From: Nocardiopsis sp. FIRDI 009
GTDB lineage: Bacteria > Actinomycetota > Actinomycetes > Streptosporangiales > Streptosporangiaceae
Assembly (NCBI RefSeq): GCF_003386285.1
Contig: NZ_QPNC01000009.1
Span: 310,001 to 374,000 of the forward strand
Length of the DNA: 64,000 nt
Reading direction: 5' to 3'
Below the pieces are notes generated by a model. The model saw only the letters and a list, made by a program, of their open reading frames with translations, made no database searches and had not been told where the DNA came from. Both the position numbers and the translations under genes were made by a program. Positions 9,504 to 18,050 of the stretch are shown here, piece after piece; the stretch's first letter is position 1; every line of letters starts with the position of its first letter.

Positions 9504-9659
9504 GGGACTCCCCTCATCGGGACCGTCGGAACGGAAGCGGTGGCGGACGGACGAACCCTACGCCCTCCGACCGCCCCGGCGGTGAACTCCGGGACCGGAC
9601 GCAGACACGAACCGCGCCCCGGTGCACGGCGGCCGCCCGGCGGCCATAACCTGAAGAAC

Positions 9660-10004
9660 ATGAGCGTCTCCAGCCTCGACCCGGACATCGCCGCACGCCT
9701 GAAGCGGAACCCGGACGGCCTCGTGCCCGCCGTCGTGCAGCAGCACGACACCGGGGAGGTCCTCATGCTCGCCTGGATGGACGACGAGGCCCTGCACCGC
9801 ACCCTGACCACCGGCGCCGCCACGTACTGGTCCCGCAGCCGGGGTGAGTACTGGGTCAAGGGGGCCACCTCGGGCAACACACAACGTGTGATCTCGGTCG
9901 CGCTGGACTGCGACGGCGACACCCTTCTGGTGCGCGTCGACCAGACCGGGGCCGCCTGCCACACCGGCGACCGCACCTGCTTCGACGCGGGACGGCTCCG
10001 GTGA
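9660..10004 (+). CDS. hisI: Phosphoribosyl-AMP cyclohydrolase
   Basis: A 114-residue monofunctional HisI (no HisE domain) that opens the adenine ring of phosphoribosyl-AMP using zinc and magnesium. Diagnostic motifs are [29 protein letters not shown], and the metal-binding pair of cysteines in [18 protein letters not shown] 9660 is the only sensible start by family alignment; a much longer upstream open frame lies antisense to the SIS gene and is spurious. The gene is separated from the main his operon and overlaps the following Trp-associated membrane gene by 4 bp (GTGA), so it is co-transcribed with the trp region. Confidence 0.96.
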   Translation: MSVSSLDPDIAARLKRNPDGLVPAVVQQHDTGEVLMLAWMDDEALHRTLTTGAATYWSRSRGEYWVKGATSGNTQRVISVALDCDGDTLLVRVDQTGAACHTGDRTCFDAGRLR

Positions 10005-10711
10005 GTTCCACCGAACCCCGCGCGCGGAGACGCCGCGAGTACACCGTCGTCACGCTCGCCCTGGCGGCCGGGGCGGGGCTGCTGCTCGCCGCGGCCGGCA
10101 GGGTCTGGGCCACCGGGGAGATCGCCGTGCCCGGCCCGGTCGAACCCGTACCCGTCGAACTGACCGGCGGCGACCTCACCGGTGTCCTGTCCGGGATCGG
10201 CTGGGCGGGACTGGCCGCGGTCGTGGGGCTGTACGCCGCACGGGGCTGGGCGCGCCGGGTCGTCGGCGCGCTCGTCTGCCTCGGCGGGGCCGGAGCGCTC
10301 GCCGCCGTCTGGAACGCGACCAGGACCGACGCGCTCGTGTCCGAACTCGCCGACCGCGCGGCCGACGGCGCCGGTGCGGCGCAGATCACGGCGGACCCCC
10401 GGCTCCTGCTCCTGGGGCCGCTGGCGGCCGGGGCGGGAGCCCTGCTCGTCACGTTCACGGGGGTGGTCGCCGTCGTGCGCTCCCCCGCCTGGCCGGGTAT
10501 GGGCACCCGGTACGATCGGGACGCCGCACCGCGTCCGAACCGGGCGGACACACCCGCCGACCTGTGGAGATCGCTGGACGCCGGTGACGACCCCACGCTC
10601 GACGCCCGCGGTGGCGACGCCGCGGCCGACGCCGGCCGCGCCGACACCGAGGGCGGCACCGCACCCGCACCGCTGGCAGCACGGCCAGCCGAACCGAAGG
10701 AGAACCACTGA
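10001..10711 (+). CDS. Trp biosynthesis-associated membrane protein (TIGR02234-type)
   Basis: A 236-residue membrane protein with four hydrophobic segments (roughly residues 17-37, 62-80, 88-106 and 132-154) and an Ala/Asp-rich hydrophilic C-terminus. Length, position between hisI and trpC, and the segment RVWATGEI...[10 protein letters not shown] match the actinobacterial Trp-operon-associated membrane protein family; no biochemical role is known. GTG 10001 overlaps the hisI stop and the stop overlaps the next ATG by 1 bp. Membrane topology is read from hydrophobicity only. Confidence 0.8.
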   Translation: MSSTEPRARRRREYTVVTLALAAGAGLLLAAAGRVWATGEIAVPGPVEPVPVELTGGDLTGVLSGIGWAGLAAVVGLYAARGWARRVVGALVCLGGAGALAAVWNATRTDALVSELADRAADGAGAAQITADPRLLLLGPLAAGAGALLVTFTGVVAVVRSPAWPGMGTRYDRDAAPRPNRADTPADLWRSLDAGDDPTLDARGGDAAADAGRADTEGGTAPAPLAARPAEPKENH

Positions 10712-11028
10712 TGGCTGACGAACACCACGACGACCACGGCAACACCGTCTCCGCCTGGTTCCTCACCATCTCCTGGATCGCTGCCTGGTCCGTCGCCGGC
10801 GTCGCCATCATCATGGGGGGCGCACTGGTCACCTGGACCGTGATCGCCCTCGGCCTGAGCGTCGTGCTCGCGATCATCGCCGGTGTGATGAAGAAGGCGG
10901 GGCTGGGCCGCAAGGAGCCCCGCCCCGTGCCGCCCACGCGCGAGGAGTGGGAGGCCGCGAGCAAGGCCGCGGTCAAGAAGGACTCCGGCGCGAACCGTGA
11001 GGTCGCGGCCACGGCGAGCAAGTCCTGA
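10711..11028 (+). CDS. HGxxPAAW-like small membrane protein
   Basis: A 105-residue protein with a His/Asp-rich N-terminus, the motif HGNTVSAWF (a variant of the HGxxPAAW signature), two transmembrane helices (about residues 15-36 and 41-62), and a basic C-terminal tail. Such proteins sit between hisI and trpC in many actinobacteria; function is unknown. Here the PA of the signature reads VS. ATG 10711 overlaps the previous stop (TGATG) and is preceded by GAAGGAG. Confidence 0.75.
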   Translation: MADEHHDDHGNTVSAWFLTISWIAAWSVAGVAIIMGGALVTWTVIALGLSVVLAIIAGVMKKAGLGRKEPRPVPPTREEWEAASKAAVKKDSGANREVAATASKS

Positions 11029-11096
11029 GGCGCTCCTCACTCTCCGGAGAACGCGCAGCTCACAACGAGTACGTAACGGAAAATGGACGAAGGTTC

Positions 11097-11122
11097 GGTG
11101 GGGAGGGTAGATTCTCCCCACC
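11097..11122 (+). terminator. Hairpin terminator
   Basis: The inverted repeat GGTGGGGAG / CTCCCCACC with an 8-nt loop lies about 70 bp downstream of the HGxxPAAW-like gene and before the first dispanin gene. It probably separates the hisI transcript from the dispanin genes. Confidence 0.5.
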
Positions 11123-11295
11123 GGCCCGGTCCGCCGCGTTGGATTCCGTCGGTGAGTGTCTGACCGATCTGGCATGATTTCTGCCCGCGGTGTGTGTTCG
11201 CCGGTCGACCCGGCCCTGCCCCCGCACCGGACCGGTGCGTTCTCTGCGCACTCCGGTCCGCTTCCCCTGTCCGCTTCAGGAAAGATGTTTCGAAC

Positions 11296-11667
11296 ATGAG
11301 CTACGGTCCCCCGCCCCCTGGCAACCCCGGCCCGCCCCCGCCGCCCCCCGGCAACGGCGGCTACGGCCCGCCCCCCGGCGGCACCGGCGGCTACGGGGCC
11401 ATGCCGCCCTCGGCCGAACCGCCCAAGAACTTCCTGGTGTTCAACATCCTGGGCCTCTTCGGCTGCACGATCCTCGCCATCGTCGGCCTGATCTTCGCCC
11501 TCCAGGTCAACGGCAAGTGGCAGGCGGGTGACTACGCGGGCGCCGAGTCCTCGGCCAAGGTCGCCAAGATCCTGGGCATCATCAGCTTCATCGGCTTCTG
11601 CCTCATGATCGTCTACGTGCTCTTCCTGATCATCGTGGGCATCGCCGCGGGCGCCAGCGGCTACTAG
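11296..11667 (+). CDS. CD225/dispanin-family membrane protein (copy 1)
   Basis: A 123-residue protein with a Pro/Gly-rich cytoplasmic N-terminus (about 40 residues) and two transmembrane helices around residues 47-65 and 95-118. The region between them has the dispanin pattern: PPKNFLVFNILGLFGC, then GDYAGAESSAKVAK. The dispanin/CD225 family includes animal IFITM proteins; bacterial members are uncharacterised, with proposed roles at membranes. ATG 11296 is selected because it starts the MSYGPPP motif shared with the paralogue at 12378. It is separated from that copy by the DUF2752 gene. Function unknown. Confidence 0.85.
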   Translation: MSYGPPPPGNPGPPPPPPGNGGYGPPPGGTGGYGAMPPSAEPPKNFLVFNILGLFGCTILAIVGLIFALQVNGKWQAGDYAGAESSAKVAKILGIISFIGFCLMIVYVLFLIIVGIAAGASGY

Positions 11668-11782
11668 GCCCCAGCGCGTTCCTCCGTTCTGCCCCCGGCC
11701 ACCTCGGTGTACGGGGGCAGACGCCGTTCCCGGGCGACAGGAGCGAACCGTGGCCCCCATCCCGAACGCGTAGTCTGTCCCC

Positions 11783-12298
11783 GTGCGACCACAGCAGACC
11801 GAGCAGCCCGTCATCCCCCGGCGTGCGGACGCCGCCCTCCGCTCCCTCGCCGACCGGATCCGCCACCGCGCCCAGTCGGTGCACCCGGCCGTCTGGCCCG
11901 TCGGACTCGGCTCGCTGGGACTGGTCGGGGCCACACTCGTCCACTTCGTGGACCCCAACGAACCCGGGAACTACCCCACCTGCCCCTGGCTGCTGTTGAC
12001 GGGGACGTACTGCCCCGGCTGCGGCACGACGCGGGCCGTCGCCCTCGTGACCCACGGGGACATCCTCGGGGCCGTCAGCATGAACCCCCTGCTCATGCTC
12101 GCCTTCGGGCCGTTCCTGCTCTATACCTACCTGCGGTGGTTCAAGGACAGCCTCACGGGACGCCGGACGCCCCGCAGGGCCGCTCCGATGTGGGTCTACT
12201 GGACCGTCGTCACCTCGGTCTTCGTCTTCTGGGTCCTGCGCAACCTGCCCTGGTTCGACTTCCTCGCGCCGGGCGTGCCACTGTTCCCGGGCTGGTGA
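11783..12298 (+). CDS. DUF2752 membrane protein
   Basis: A 171-residue membrane protein with the hallmark DUF2752 motif: CPWLLLTGTYCPGCGTTRA, containing three cysteines. Three hydrophobic segments follow or flank it (about residues 36-53, 94-115, 140-157). The biochemical function is unknown; the Cys-rich motif suggests metal or redox binding, which is inference. GTG 11783 lies 6 bp after a TAGTCT box (11771-11776), so the mRNA may be leaderless. It lies between two dispanin genes on the same strand, and a DUF2752 gene next to trpC is seen in other actinobacteria. Confidence 0.85.
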   Translation: MRPQQTEQPVIPRRADAALRSLADRIRHRAQSVHPAVWPVGLGSLGLVGATLVHFVDPNEPGNYPTCPWLLLTGTYCPGCGTTRAVALVTHGDILGAVSMNPLLMLAFGPFLLYTYLRWFKDSLTGRRTPRRAAPMWVYWTVVTSVFVFWVLRNLPWFDFLAPGVPLFPGW

Positions 12299-12377
12299 CC
12301 CGCGGACCCTCGCGGGAACCGACGCCCTCTCCACGGCGTCCCATGTGGAGACGCCCACGACCCTTAAGGAACACCCC

Positions 12378-12716
12378 ATGAGCTATGGTCCCCCTCCGCA
12401 CGGCGGTTACGGCACCGGCGGCTACGGCGCGACGCCCCCCTCCGCGGAGCCGCCCAAGAACTACCTCGTGCACAACATCCTGGGCATCCTCAGCTGCCTG
12501 CCCCCGGTGGGGATCATCGGTCTGATCTTCGCCCTCCAGATCAACAGCAAGTGGCAGATGGGCGACTACGCGGGGGCCCAGGAGTCCGCCAAGGTCGCCA
12601 AGACCATGGGGATCATCAGCCTCGTCGCGTTCATCCTCGGAATCGTCGGCATCGTGCTGTACATCCTGTTCATCGTGGTCATGATCGGTGTGGCGGCCAC
12701 CGCGCCCACCTACTGA
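12378..12716 (+). CDS. CD225/dispanin-family membrane protein (copy 2)
   Basis: A 112-residue paralogue of the protein at 11296. Both start MSYGPPP, share GGYGA.PPSAEPPKN, LIFALQ.N.KWQ.GDYAGA and AKVAK, and have the same two-helix plan; this copy has a shorter Pro/Gly N-terminus. The level of identity in the core suggests a local duplication that now flanks the DUF2752 gene. ATG 12378 is preceded by AAGGAA. A strong hairpin (12741-12780) terminates the unit before trpC. Function unknown. Confidence 0.85.
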   Translation: MSYGPPPHGGYGTGGYGATPPSAEPPKNYLVHNILGILSCLPPVGIIGLIFALQINSKWQMGDYAGAQESAKVAKTMGIISLVAFILGIVGIVLYILFIVVMIGVAATAPTY

Positions 12717-12740
12717 GCCCCCGGGGTCCCCGGACGCCGA

Positions 12741-12780
12741 CGGCGCTCGGCCCTCCGGCGCACCGGAGGGCGGAGCGCCG
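12741..12780 (+). terminator. Strong hairpin terminator before trpC
   Basis: A long inverted repeat: GGCGCTC-GG-CCCTCCGG pairs with CCGGAGGG-CG-GAGCGCC around a 4-nt loop, followed by TT. It lies 25 bp after the second dispanin gene. Confidence 0.7.
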
Positions 12781-12965
12781 TTCCCCTGCCACCACGACAC
12801 GTCCGCCACCGTCATCCGGGGGTGGCGGCCCCCGAGGCCCCGGGGGTGGATACGATGACGGTCAACACGGTGCGTGCGCGGTCGACCGGTCCCGCCACGC
12901 GGCCGAGCCCGCGTACGCGGGCCCCGACCATCCCGACCGGCCACACCACGAGGGAGCGGTAACTG

Positions 12966-13772
12966 GTGAGCGTGCTCGACGAGATCCTCGACGGAGTACG
13001 CGCTGACCTGGCCCGGCGTCAGGAGGCCCTGCCCCTGGACCGCCTCAAGGCCCAAGCCGAGTCAGTGCCCACTCCGCAGGACGCCGAGGCCGCCCTGCGC
13101 CGTCCCGGCGTCCACGTGATCGCCGAGGTCAAGCGCGCCAGCCCCTCCAAGGGGCCGCTCGCGTCCATCGCCGACCCCGCCGCCCTGGCCCGCGACTACG
13201 AGGCCGGTGGCGCCACCTGGATCAGCGTCCTCACCGAGGAGCGCCGGTTCAAGGGCAGCCTCGCCGACCTGGAGGCGGTCCACAAGGCCGTCGACACGCC
13301 GCTGCTGCGCAAGGACTTCGTCGTCAGCTCCTACCAGCTCTGGGAGGCACGCGTCCACGGCGCCTCCGCGGTGCTGCTCATCGTCGCCGCCCTCCCCCAG
13401 GAGGCCCTGGTCTCCCTGGTCGAGCGGGCGCGCTCGCTGGGCCTGACCCCGCTGGTCGAGGTGCACGACGAGGACGAGGTCGCCCGGGCCCTGGACGCCG
13501 GGGCCACCGTCATCGGCGTCAACGCCCGCAACCTGAAGACCCTGGAGGTCGACCGGGACACCTTCGCCCGGCTCGCCCCCCTCATCCCCGCCGACCGCGT
13601 CAAGATCGCCGAGTCCGGGGTGCGCGGCCCGCACGACCTGCTGGCCTACGCCGGAGCCGGAGCCGGAGCCGTCCTGGTCGGGGAGAGCCTCGTGCGCGGC
13701 GGCAACCCGCGCGAGGCCGTCGCCGACCTGGTGACCGCCGGCGCCCACCCCGCCCTGCGCGACCGGAACTGA
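12966..13772 (+). CDS. trpC: Indole-3-glycerol phosphate synthase
   Basis: A 268-residue (beta/alpha)8 enzyme that makes indole glycerol phosphate from CdRP. It carries the family motifs [13 protein letters not shown] (catalytic Lys and Glu), [20 protein letters not shown] (catalytic Lys), [18 protein letters not shown] and AESGV. Start GTG 12966 is preceded by GAGGGAG. A TACGAT box at 12851 may be the promoter -10. No Trp-rich leader peptide was found upstream, so classic attenuation is not evident. It is followed by a 283-bp gap containing a MITE-like element, then trpB. Confidence 0.97.
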   Translation: MSVLDEILDGVRADLARRQEALPLDRLKAQAESVPTPQDAEAALRRPGVHVIAEVKRASPSKGPLASIADPAALARDYEAGGATWISVLTEERRFKGSLADLEAVHKAVDTPLLRKDFVVSSYQLWEARVHGASAVLLIVAALPQEALVSLVERARSLGLTPLVEVHDEDEVARALDAGATVIGVNARNLKTLEVDRDTFARLAPLIPADRVKIAESGVRGPHDLLAYAGAGAGAVLVGESLVRGGNPREAVADLVTAGAHPALRDRN

Positions 13773-13822
13773 GCCCGATGACGACGACGGCGAACCTCCT
13801 CCACCCCGGTCACCGATGGCGT

Positions 13823-13886
13823 TAGGGTGCGTTCCGCGGACACGTACTCTGCTGCGCGACGAGCAGCGTCCACGGAACACGCCCTT
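13823..13886. mobile_element. Short MITE-like element (copy B)
   Basis: A 64-bp near-palindrome. The left end TAGGGTGCGTTCCGCGGAC and the complement of the right end AAGGGCGTGTTCCGTGGAC are inverted repeats. The left 39 bp match the left end of copy A (1233) at about 30 of 39 positions, including CGGACAC and CTGCTGCGCGACG. It looks like two element ends joined with almost no interior. The left end has TA and the right end TT, so one edge may have decayed. It lies between trpC and trpB. Confidence 0.6.
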
Positions 13887-14055
13887 GCCCCAGGGAGCCC
13901 GCACCCACGCCCGCACGGGTGAGCCGCGGGTTCCCGACACCGCGTGACCCAACAGCCCGAACGCGCCGCCCCGCGGCGCACGGCCGGTCGTCGCGGGCCC
14001 CGAGGCCGTGCCCGGGGCGCGCCCCGCGGTCGGCCCCGTACCAGGAGACCCAGCC

Positions 14056-15273
14056 ATGAGCCACGCTCAACCCGTGCCCGACGCGCACGGGCACTACGGC
14101 CGCTACGGCGGCAGGTTCGCCCCCGAGGCGCTCATCGCCGCCCTCGACGAGGTCGAGGCCGAGTGGGACAAGGCCCGCCAGGACCCGGACTACCTCGCCG
14201 AACTCGACGAGCTGCTGCGCAGCTACACCGGTCGGCCCAGCCCGGTCACCGACGCGCGCAACTTCGCCGAGCACGCCGGCGGCGCCCGGATCCTCCTCAA
14301 GCGCGAGGACCTCAACCACACCGGCTCGCACAAGATCAACAACGTGCTCGGCCAGGCCCTGCTCACCAAGCGCATGGGCAAGACCCGCGTCATCGCCGAG
14401 ACCGGCGCCGGACAGCACGGCGTGGCCACCGCCACCGCCTGCGCCCTGCTCGGCCTCGACTGCGTCATCTACATGGGCGAGGAGGACACCCGGCGCCAGG
14501 CGCTCAACGTCGCCCGCATGCGCATGCTCGGCGCCGAGGTCGTCCCCGTCACCATCGGCAGCCGCACCCTCAAGGACGCCATCAACGAGGCGTTCCGCGA
14601 CTGGGTCGCCAACGTCGACCACACCCACTACCTGTTCGGCACCGTCGCGGGCCCGCACCCCTTCCCCAGACTCGTGCGCGACCTGCACTTCGTCGTCGGC
14701 AAGGAGGCCCGCCAGCAGGTCCTGGAACTGACCGGGAAACTGCCCGACGCCGTCGCCGCCTGCGTGGGCGGCGGATCCAACGCCATCGCGATCTTCGCCG
14801 CCTTCCTCCCCGACGAGTCCGTGGCGCTGTACGGTTTCGAGGCCGGGGGAGAGGGGGCCCGGACCACCAGGACCGCCGCCTCCATCACCGCCGGCAGCCC
14901 CGGCGTCTTCCACGGCGCCCGCACCTACGTGCTCCAGGACGAGTTCGGGCAGACCCTGCCCAGCCACTCCATCTCCGCCGGGCTGGACTACCCGGCCGTC
15001 GGCCCCGAGCACGCCTACCTCGCCGACACCGGCCGCGCCACCTACGAACCCGTCACCGACGCCGAGGCCATGGAGGCCTTCCGGCTGCTGTGCCGCACCG
15101 AGGGCATCATCCCCGCCATCGAGAGCGCCCACGCCCTGGCCGGGGCCCGCAAGCTCGGCGAGCGCCTCGGACCCGACGCCGTCATCCTGGTCAACCTGTC
15201 CGGGCGCGGCGACAAGGACGTCGACACCGCGGCGACCTACTTCGGTCTCGTGGACCCGGAGGGACAGCGATGA
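14056..15273 (+). CDS. trpB: Tryptophan synthase beta subunit
   Basis: A 405-residue PLP enzyme that condenses indole and serine to tryptophan. It contains the PLP lysine in HTGSHKINN, the glutamate and glycine loop [13 protein letters not shown], the phosphate-binding CVGGGSNA and the C-terminal [11 protein letters not shown] chose ATG 14056 (AGGAG 9 bp upstream, [19 protein letters not shown]) over the longer frame from 14008, which has no clear ribosome-binding site. It overlaps trpA by 4 bp (ATGA), giving the usual coupled alpha2beta2 complex. Confidence 0.97.
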   Translation: MSHAQPVPDAHGHYGRYGGRFAPEALIAALDEVEAEWDKARQDPDYLAELDELLRSYTGRPSPVTDARNFAEHAGGARILLKREDLNHTGSHKINNVLGQALLTKRMGKTRVIAETGAGQHGVATATACALLGLDCVIYMGEEDTRRQALNVARMRMLGAEVVPVTIGSRTLKDAINEAFRDWVANVDHTHYLFGTVAGPHPFPRLVRDLHFVVGKEARQQVLELTGKLPDAVAACVGGGSNAIAIFAAFLPDESVALYGFEAGGEGARTTRTAASITAGSPGVFHGARTYVLQDEFGQTLPSHSISAGLDYPAVGPEHAYLADTGRATYEPVTDAEAMEAFRLLCRTEGIIPAIESAHALAGARKLGERLGPDAVILVNLSGRGDKDVDTAATYFGLVDPEGQR

Positions 15274-16085
15274 CGACCACCACCCTGAGCACCGCCCTGG
15301 CCGCCGCGCGCGCGGAGAACCGCGCCGCGCTCATCGGCTACCTGCCCGCGGGCTTTCCCGACGTGCCCTCCTCCATCCGCGTCATCGAGGCGATGGTCGA
15401 GGGCGGGTGCGACGTCATCGAGGTCGGCCTGCCCTACTCCGACCCCATGATGGACGGGCCCACCATCCAGCGGGCCGCCGACCGGGCCCTGGCCGCCGGC
15501 ACCACCACCGACGACGTGTTCCGCGTCGTGGAGGCGACCGCCGCCACCGGAGCCGCCGCCGTCGTCATGTCCTACTGGAACCCGATCGAACGCTACGGCG
15601 TCGACCGGTTCACCGCGGGGCTCGCCAAGGCGGGCGGGGCCGGGGTGATCACCCCCGACCTCATCCCCGAGGAGGCCGACGAGTGGGTCGCCGCCTCCGA
15701 CGCCGCCGGGCTCGACCGGATCTTCCTCGTCGCTCCCTCCTCCACCGACCGGCGCCTGGCCCTGACCACGGACGCGTGCACCGGTTTCGTGTACGCGGCC
15801 TCGCTCATGGGGGTCACCGGCACCCGGGCCCAGGTCGCCGACACCGCCGAGACCCTCGTGCGGCGCACCCGCGAGGTCACCCGCGACTCCGGGCTGCCCG
15901 TCTGCGTGGGCCTGGGCATCTCCACCGGAGCACAGGCGGCCGAGGTCGCCGGGTACGCCGACGGCGTGATCGTCGGCGCCGGGTTCTGCCAGCGGGTCCT
16001 GGACGCGCCCGACCTGGAGACCGGGCTCATCGCGGTCCGCTCCTTCGCCGAGGAGCTCGCCGCGGGGGTGCGCTCGCGAGCCTGA
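15270..16085 (+). CDS. trpA: Tryptophan synthase alpha subunit
   Basis: A 271-residue barrel that cleaves indole glycerol phosphate to indole and glyceraldehyde 3-phosphate. Visible motifs are [32 protein letters not shown] with the catalytic Glu and Asp, [33 protein letters not shown] and GLGIST. The start overlaps the trpB stop. A long hairpin at 16100-16140 closes the operon. No trpF was seen, and trpE, trpG and trpD are not in the window. Confidence 0.97.
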   Translation: MTTTTLSTALAAARAENRAALIGYLPAGFPDVPSSIRVIEAMVEGGCDVIEVGLPYSDPMMDGPTIQRAADRALAAGTTTDDVFRVVEATAATGAAAVVMSYWNPIERYGVDRFTAGLAKAGGAGVITPDLIPEEADEWVAASDAAGLDRIFLVAPSSTDRRLALTTDACTGFVYAASLMGVTGTRAQVADTAETLVRRTREVTRDSGLPVCVGLGISTGAQAAEVAGYADGVIVGAGFCQRVLDAPDLETGLIAVRSFAEELAAGVRSRA

Positions 16086-16099
16086 CCCCCTCCCGACCA

Positions 16100-16140
16100 C
16101 GGCGGTGGGCCGTCCCCGGCAGCGGGGCGGCCCACCGCCG
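16100..16140 (+). terminator. Terminator after trpA
   Basis: A long inverted repeat: CGGCGGTGGGCCG plus CCCC pairs with GGGG plus CGGCCCACCGCCG with one bulged T and a short loop, 14 bp after the trpA stop. Confidence 0.7.
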
Positions 16141-16451
16141 TCGCGTGCGCCCGCCCTCCACCGGAGCGGCCCGCGGACAAGGCACGGTCAACGGAGCCAG
16201 GTTAAAAGGGTGAGAATCCGGTGAGAGAGCCGCCCCGATCCGCCCTACGGCCTCCCCCGAGCGTGTTCTGGTGGTGTGATGGAGGTCGGGGGAACGTGGC
16301 GCGGGCACCCGTGCGGACCTGTGCGTTCACAGCCCAGTGTCACGAGTCGCCCACAACGAGTAGGATCTGTGTTGTCACTCAGAGAGACTTCACGGACACC
16401 ACACGTCATCGGATCGACCGGTCAACCTCCTCCCTCCCGAAGGCCAACACG
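16141..16451 (+). other. Leader/promoter region of the mauE-dsbA-lgt genes
   Basis: No gene is supported in these 311 bp. A TAGGAT -10-like box at 16361-16366 has a weak TGTCAC -35-like box 16 bp upstream (16339). The stretch GGTGAGAATCCGG near 16208-16222 looks superficially like part of a cobalamin riboswitch, but the rest of that fold is missing. Confidence 0.4.
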
Positions 16452-16967
16452 ATGGACACAGCCGACGCGACCACCGCACCGCCCGCCCGCGACCGCACCC
16501 CCCGCTGGCGGGCCGTCCAACCCTGGTTGACGCTCGCGTGCCGGGTCGGGCTCGCGGCCGTCCTCATCACCGCCGCCGTCAGCAAGTACCCCCCCGCGCT
16601 GTCGGTCCAGGCGGTCGAGGCCTACGACCTGTTCCCCGCCGACCTGGCCCGGCTCATCGGCTACACCCTGCCCCTGTTCGAACTGGCGCTGGCCGTCCTG
16701 CTCCTGGTCGGCCTCGCCACCCGCTACACCGCGGCCGTCACCACGCTGCTCATGGTCGCGTTCATCGTGGGGATCGTCTCGGCCATGGCCCGCGGACTGA
16801 GCATCGACTGCGGGTGCTTCGGCGGCGGCGGACAGGTCGACCCGGAGGAGACCACCTACGGCCTGTCCATCGCGCGCGACATCGGCTTCGCCGCCCTGGG
16901 CGCGTTCATCGCGATCTGGCCACGATCCCCCTTCGCCCTCGACCGCCCGCTCGGGCTGTTCCGGTGA
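16452..16967 (+). CDS. MauE/DoxX-family membrane protein
   Basis: A 171-residue membrane protein with four hydrophobic helices (roughly residues 24-44, 64-86, 92-113, 140-158). The stretch GLSIDCGCFGGGG has the paired cysteines of MauE-like redox-associated proteins. MauE was named for methylamine dehydrogenase maturation, but actinobacterial members usually sit beside DsbA-like thioredoxins, as here. The likely role is electron transfer to or from an exported disulfide enzyme; this is inference. ATG 16452 follows CGAAGG. The dsbA-like gene starts 57 bp later. Confidence 0.8.
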   Translation: MDTADATTAPPARDRTPRWRAVQPWLTLACRVGLAAVLITAAVSKYPPALSVQAVEAYDLFPADLARLIGYTLPLFELALAVLLLVGLATRYTAAVTTLLMVAFIVGIVSAMARGLSIDCGCFGGGGQVDPEETTYGLSIARDIGFAALGAFIAIWPRSPFALDRPLGLFR

Positions 16968-17024
16968 CCCCGGAACCCCGCACGGCGGCCGACCACGTCC
17001 AGTAGCAGGAAAAGGAAGAGACTC

Positions 17025-18005
17025 ATGGGGAGTGCAGCCCGCCAGCGATCTCGCGAGCGGCTCAGGGAACAGCGGGAGAAGGACAGGCGCAAGGCCGCGC
17101 GCATGCGGACCCTCGGCGTCATCGGCGCCGCCCTCGGTGTGGTCATCCTCATCGTCGGCATCGGCTACGCCGTCCTCAACTCCGACCGCAGCGGCTCGGA
17201 GTTCGACGGGGCCCTCGCCCCGCAGACCGTCCAGGAGGACGGCAGCGTCGTCATGGCCCAACCCGGCGCCGAGGCCCCCGTCGTCGAGGTCTACGCCGAC
17301 TACCAGTGCCCCGCCTGCCGCCAGTTCGAACTCCTCAACGGCGACGTCCTCAAGGAGACGGCGGCCGCGGGCGAGGCGATCGTCCACTTCCGCCCGGTCA
17401 GCATCTTCGCCCAGCAGGCCGTGCCGATCAGCAGCAACTCCCTGCGCGGCGGAGCGGCCGCCCGCGCCGCCGCCGACCACGGCGTCTTCGTCGAGTACAA
17501 CGACCTGCTCTTCGAGAACCAGCCCGCCGAGGGCCAGGCCGGGTTCACCGTCGACGAACTCAAGGAGTGGTTCCGCCAGACCAGCGCCTCCGAGGAGGAC
17601 GCCGCGGCCTTCGACGAGCGGATCGACGCCGAGGCCGCCGTCGTCACCCAGTTCACCGAGGACTACCTGCCCGCCCTCACCGAGGACGCCCTCGACCAAC
17701 TCGGGCAGGAGAACCTCAGCACCATGGTCCTGACCGACCTGATGGCCTGGGGCGCCGACAACGGCCACGACCCGTCCTTCCTGGACGGGACCTACACGGG
17801 CGAGATCATCGACGCCACCGGGAACGCCTACACTCGCTACAGCGGAGACAACGCGTTCCGCGCCACGCCCTCCGTCTACATCAACGGTGAGCTGCTCGAC
17901 AACAGCACGACCATGACGGTGCGCGGCCTCCAGGGGGCGATCGACGAAGCCGGCCCCGGCGAGGTCCAGACCGAACCGTTGACCGACGGGGGCGGCGAGG
18001 AGTAG
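17025..18005 (+). CDS. Membrane-anchored DsbA-family thiol-disulfide oxidoreductase
   Basis: A 326-residue protein with a very basic cytoplasmic start (first ~27 residues), a single transmembrane anchor (about 28-49) and an extracytoplasmic thioredoxin/DsbA domain. The active-site motif CPAC is in VYADYQCPACRQFE, and the cis-Pro loop is ATPSVYING. It is probably an exported oxidoreductase that handles disulfides in secreted proteins. ATG 17025 follows a GGAAAAGGAAGAG site. Neighbours are the MauE-like protein upstream and lgt 45 bp downstream, so an envelope-protein maturation cluster is likely. Confidence 0.88.
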   Translation: MGSAARQRSRERLREQREKDRRKAARMRTLGVIGAALGVVILIVGIGYAVLNSDRSGSEFDGALAPQTVQEDGSVVMAQPGAEAPVVEVYADYQCPACRQFELLNGDVLKETAAAGEAIVHFRPVSIFAQQAVPISSNSLRGGAAARAAADHGVFVEYNDLLFENQPAEGQAGFTVDELKEWFRQTSASEEDAAAFDERIDAEAAVVTQFTEDYLPALTEDALDQLGQENLSTMVLTDLMAWGADNGHDPSFLDGTYTGEIIDATGNAYTRYSGDNAFRATPSVYINGELLDNSTTMTVRGLQGAIDEAGPGEVQTEPLTDGGGEE

Positions 18006-18050
18006 CCACCAGACACCCCCCGCGTGCGGGGCGAACCCGAGAGCAGAGAA

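Noticed and set aside
12855..12962. 35-codon ORF just before trpC as a possible leader peptide
   Set aside because: It has no tryptophan codons and no clear ribosome-binding site, and the following sequence shows no attenuator pair.
13779..14055. Possible TrpM-like small gene between trpC and trpB
   Set aside because: Only a 15-codon ORF ending at the MITE-like TAG and an Arg-rich frame overlapping trpB are present; neither is recognisable.
16199..16260. Cobalamin-riboswitch-like stretch (GGTGAGAATCCGG) before the mauE-like gene
   Set aside because: Only one short motif fits; the B12 box and other stems are missing, and the downstream genes have no link to cobalamin.
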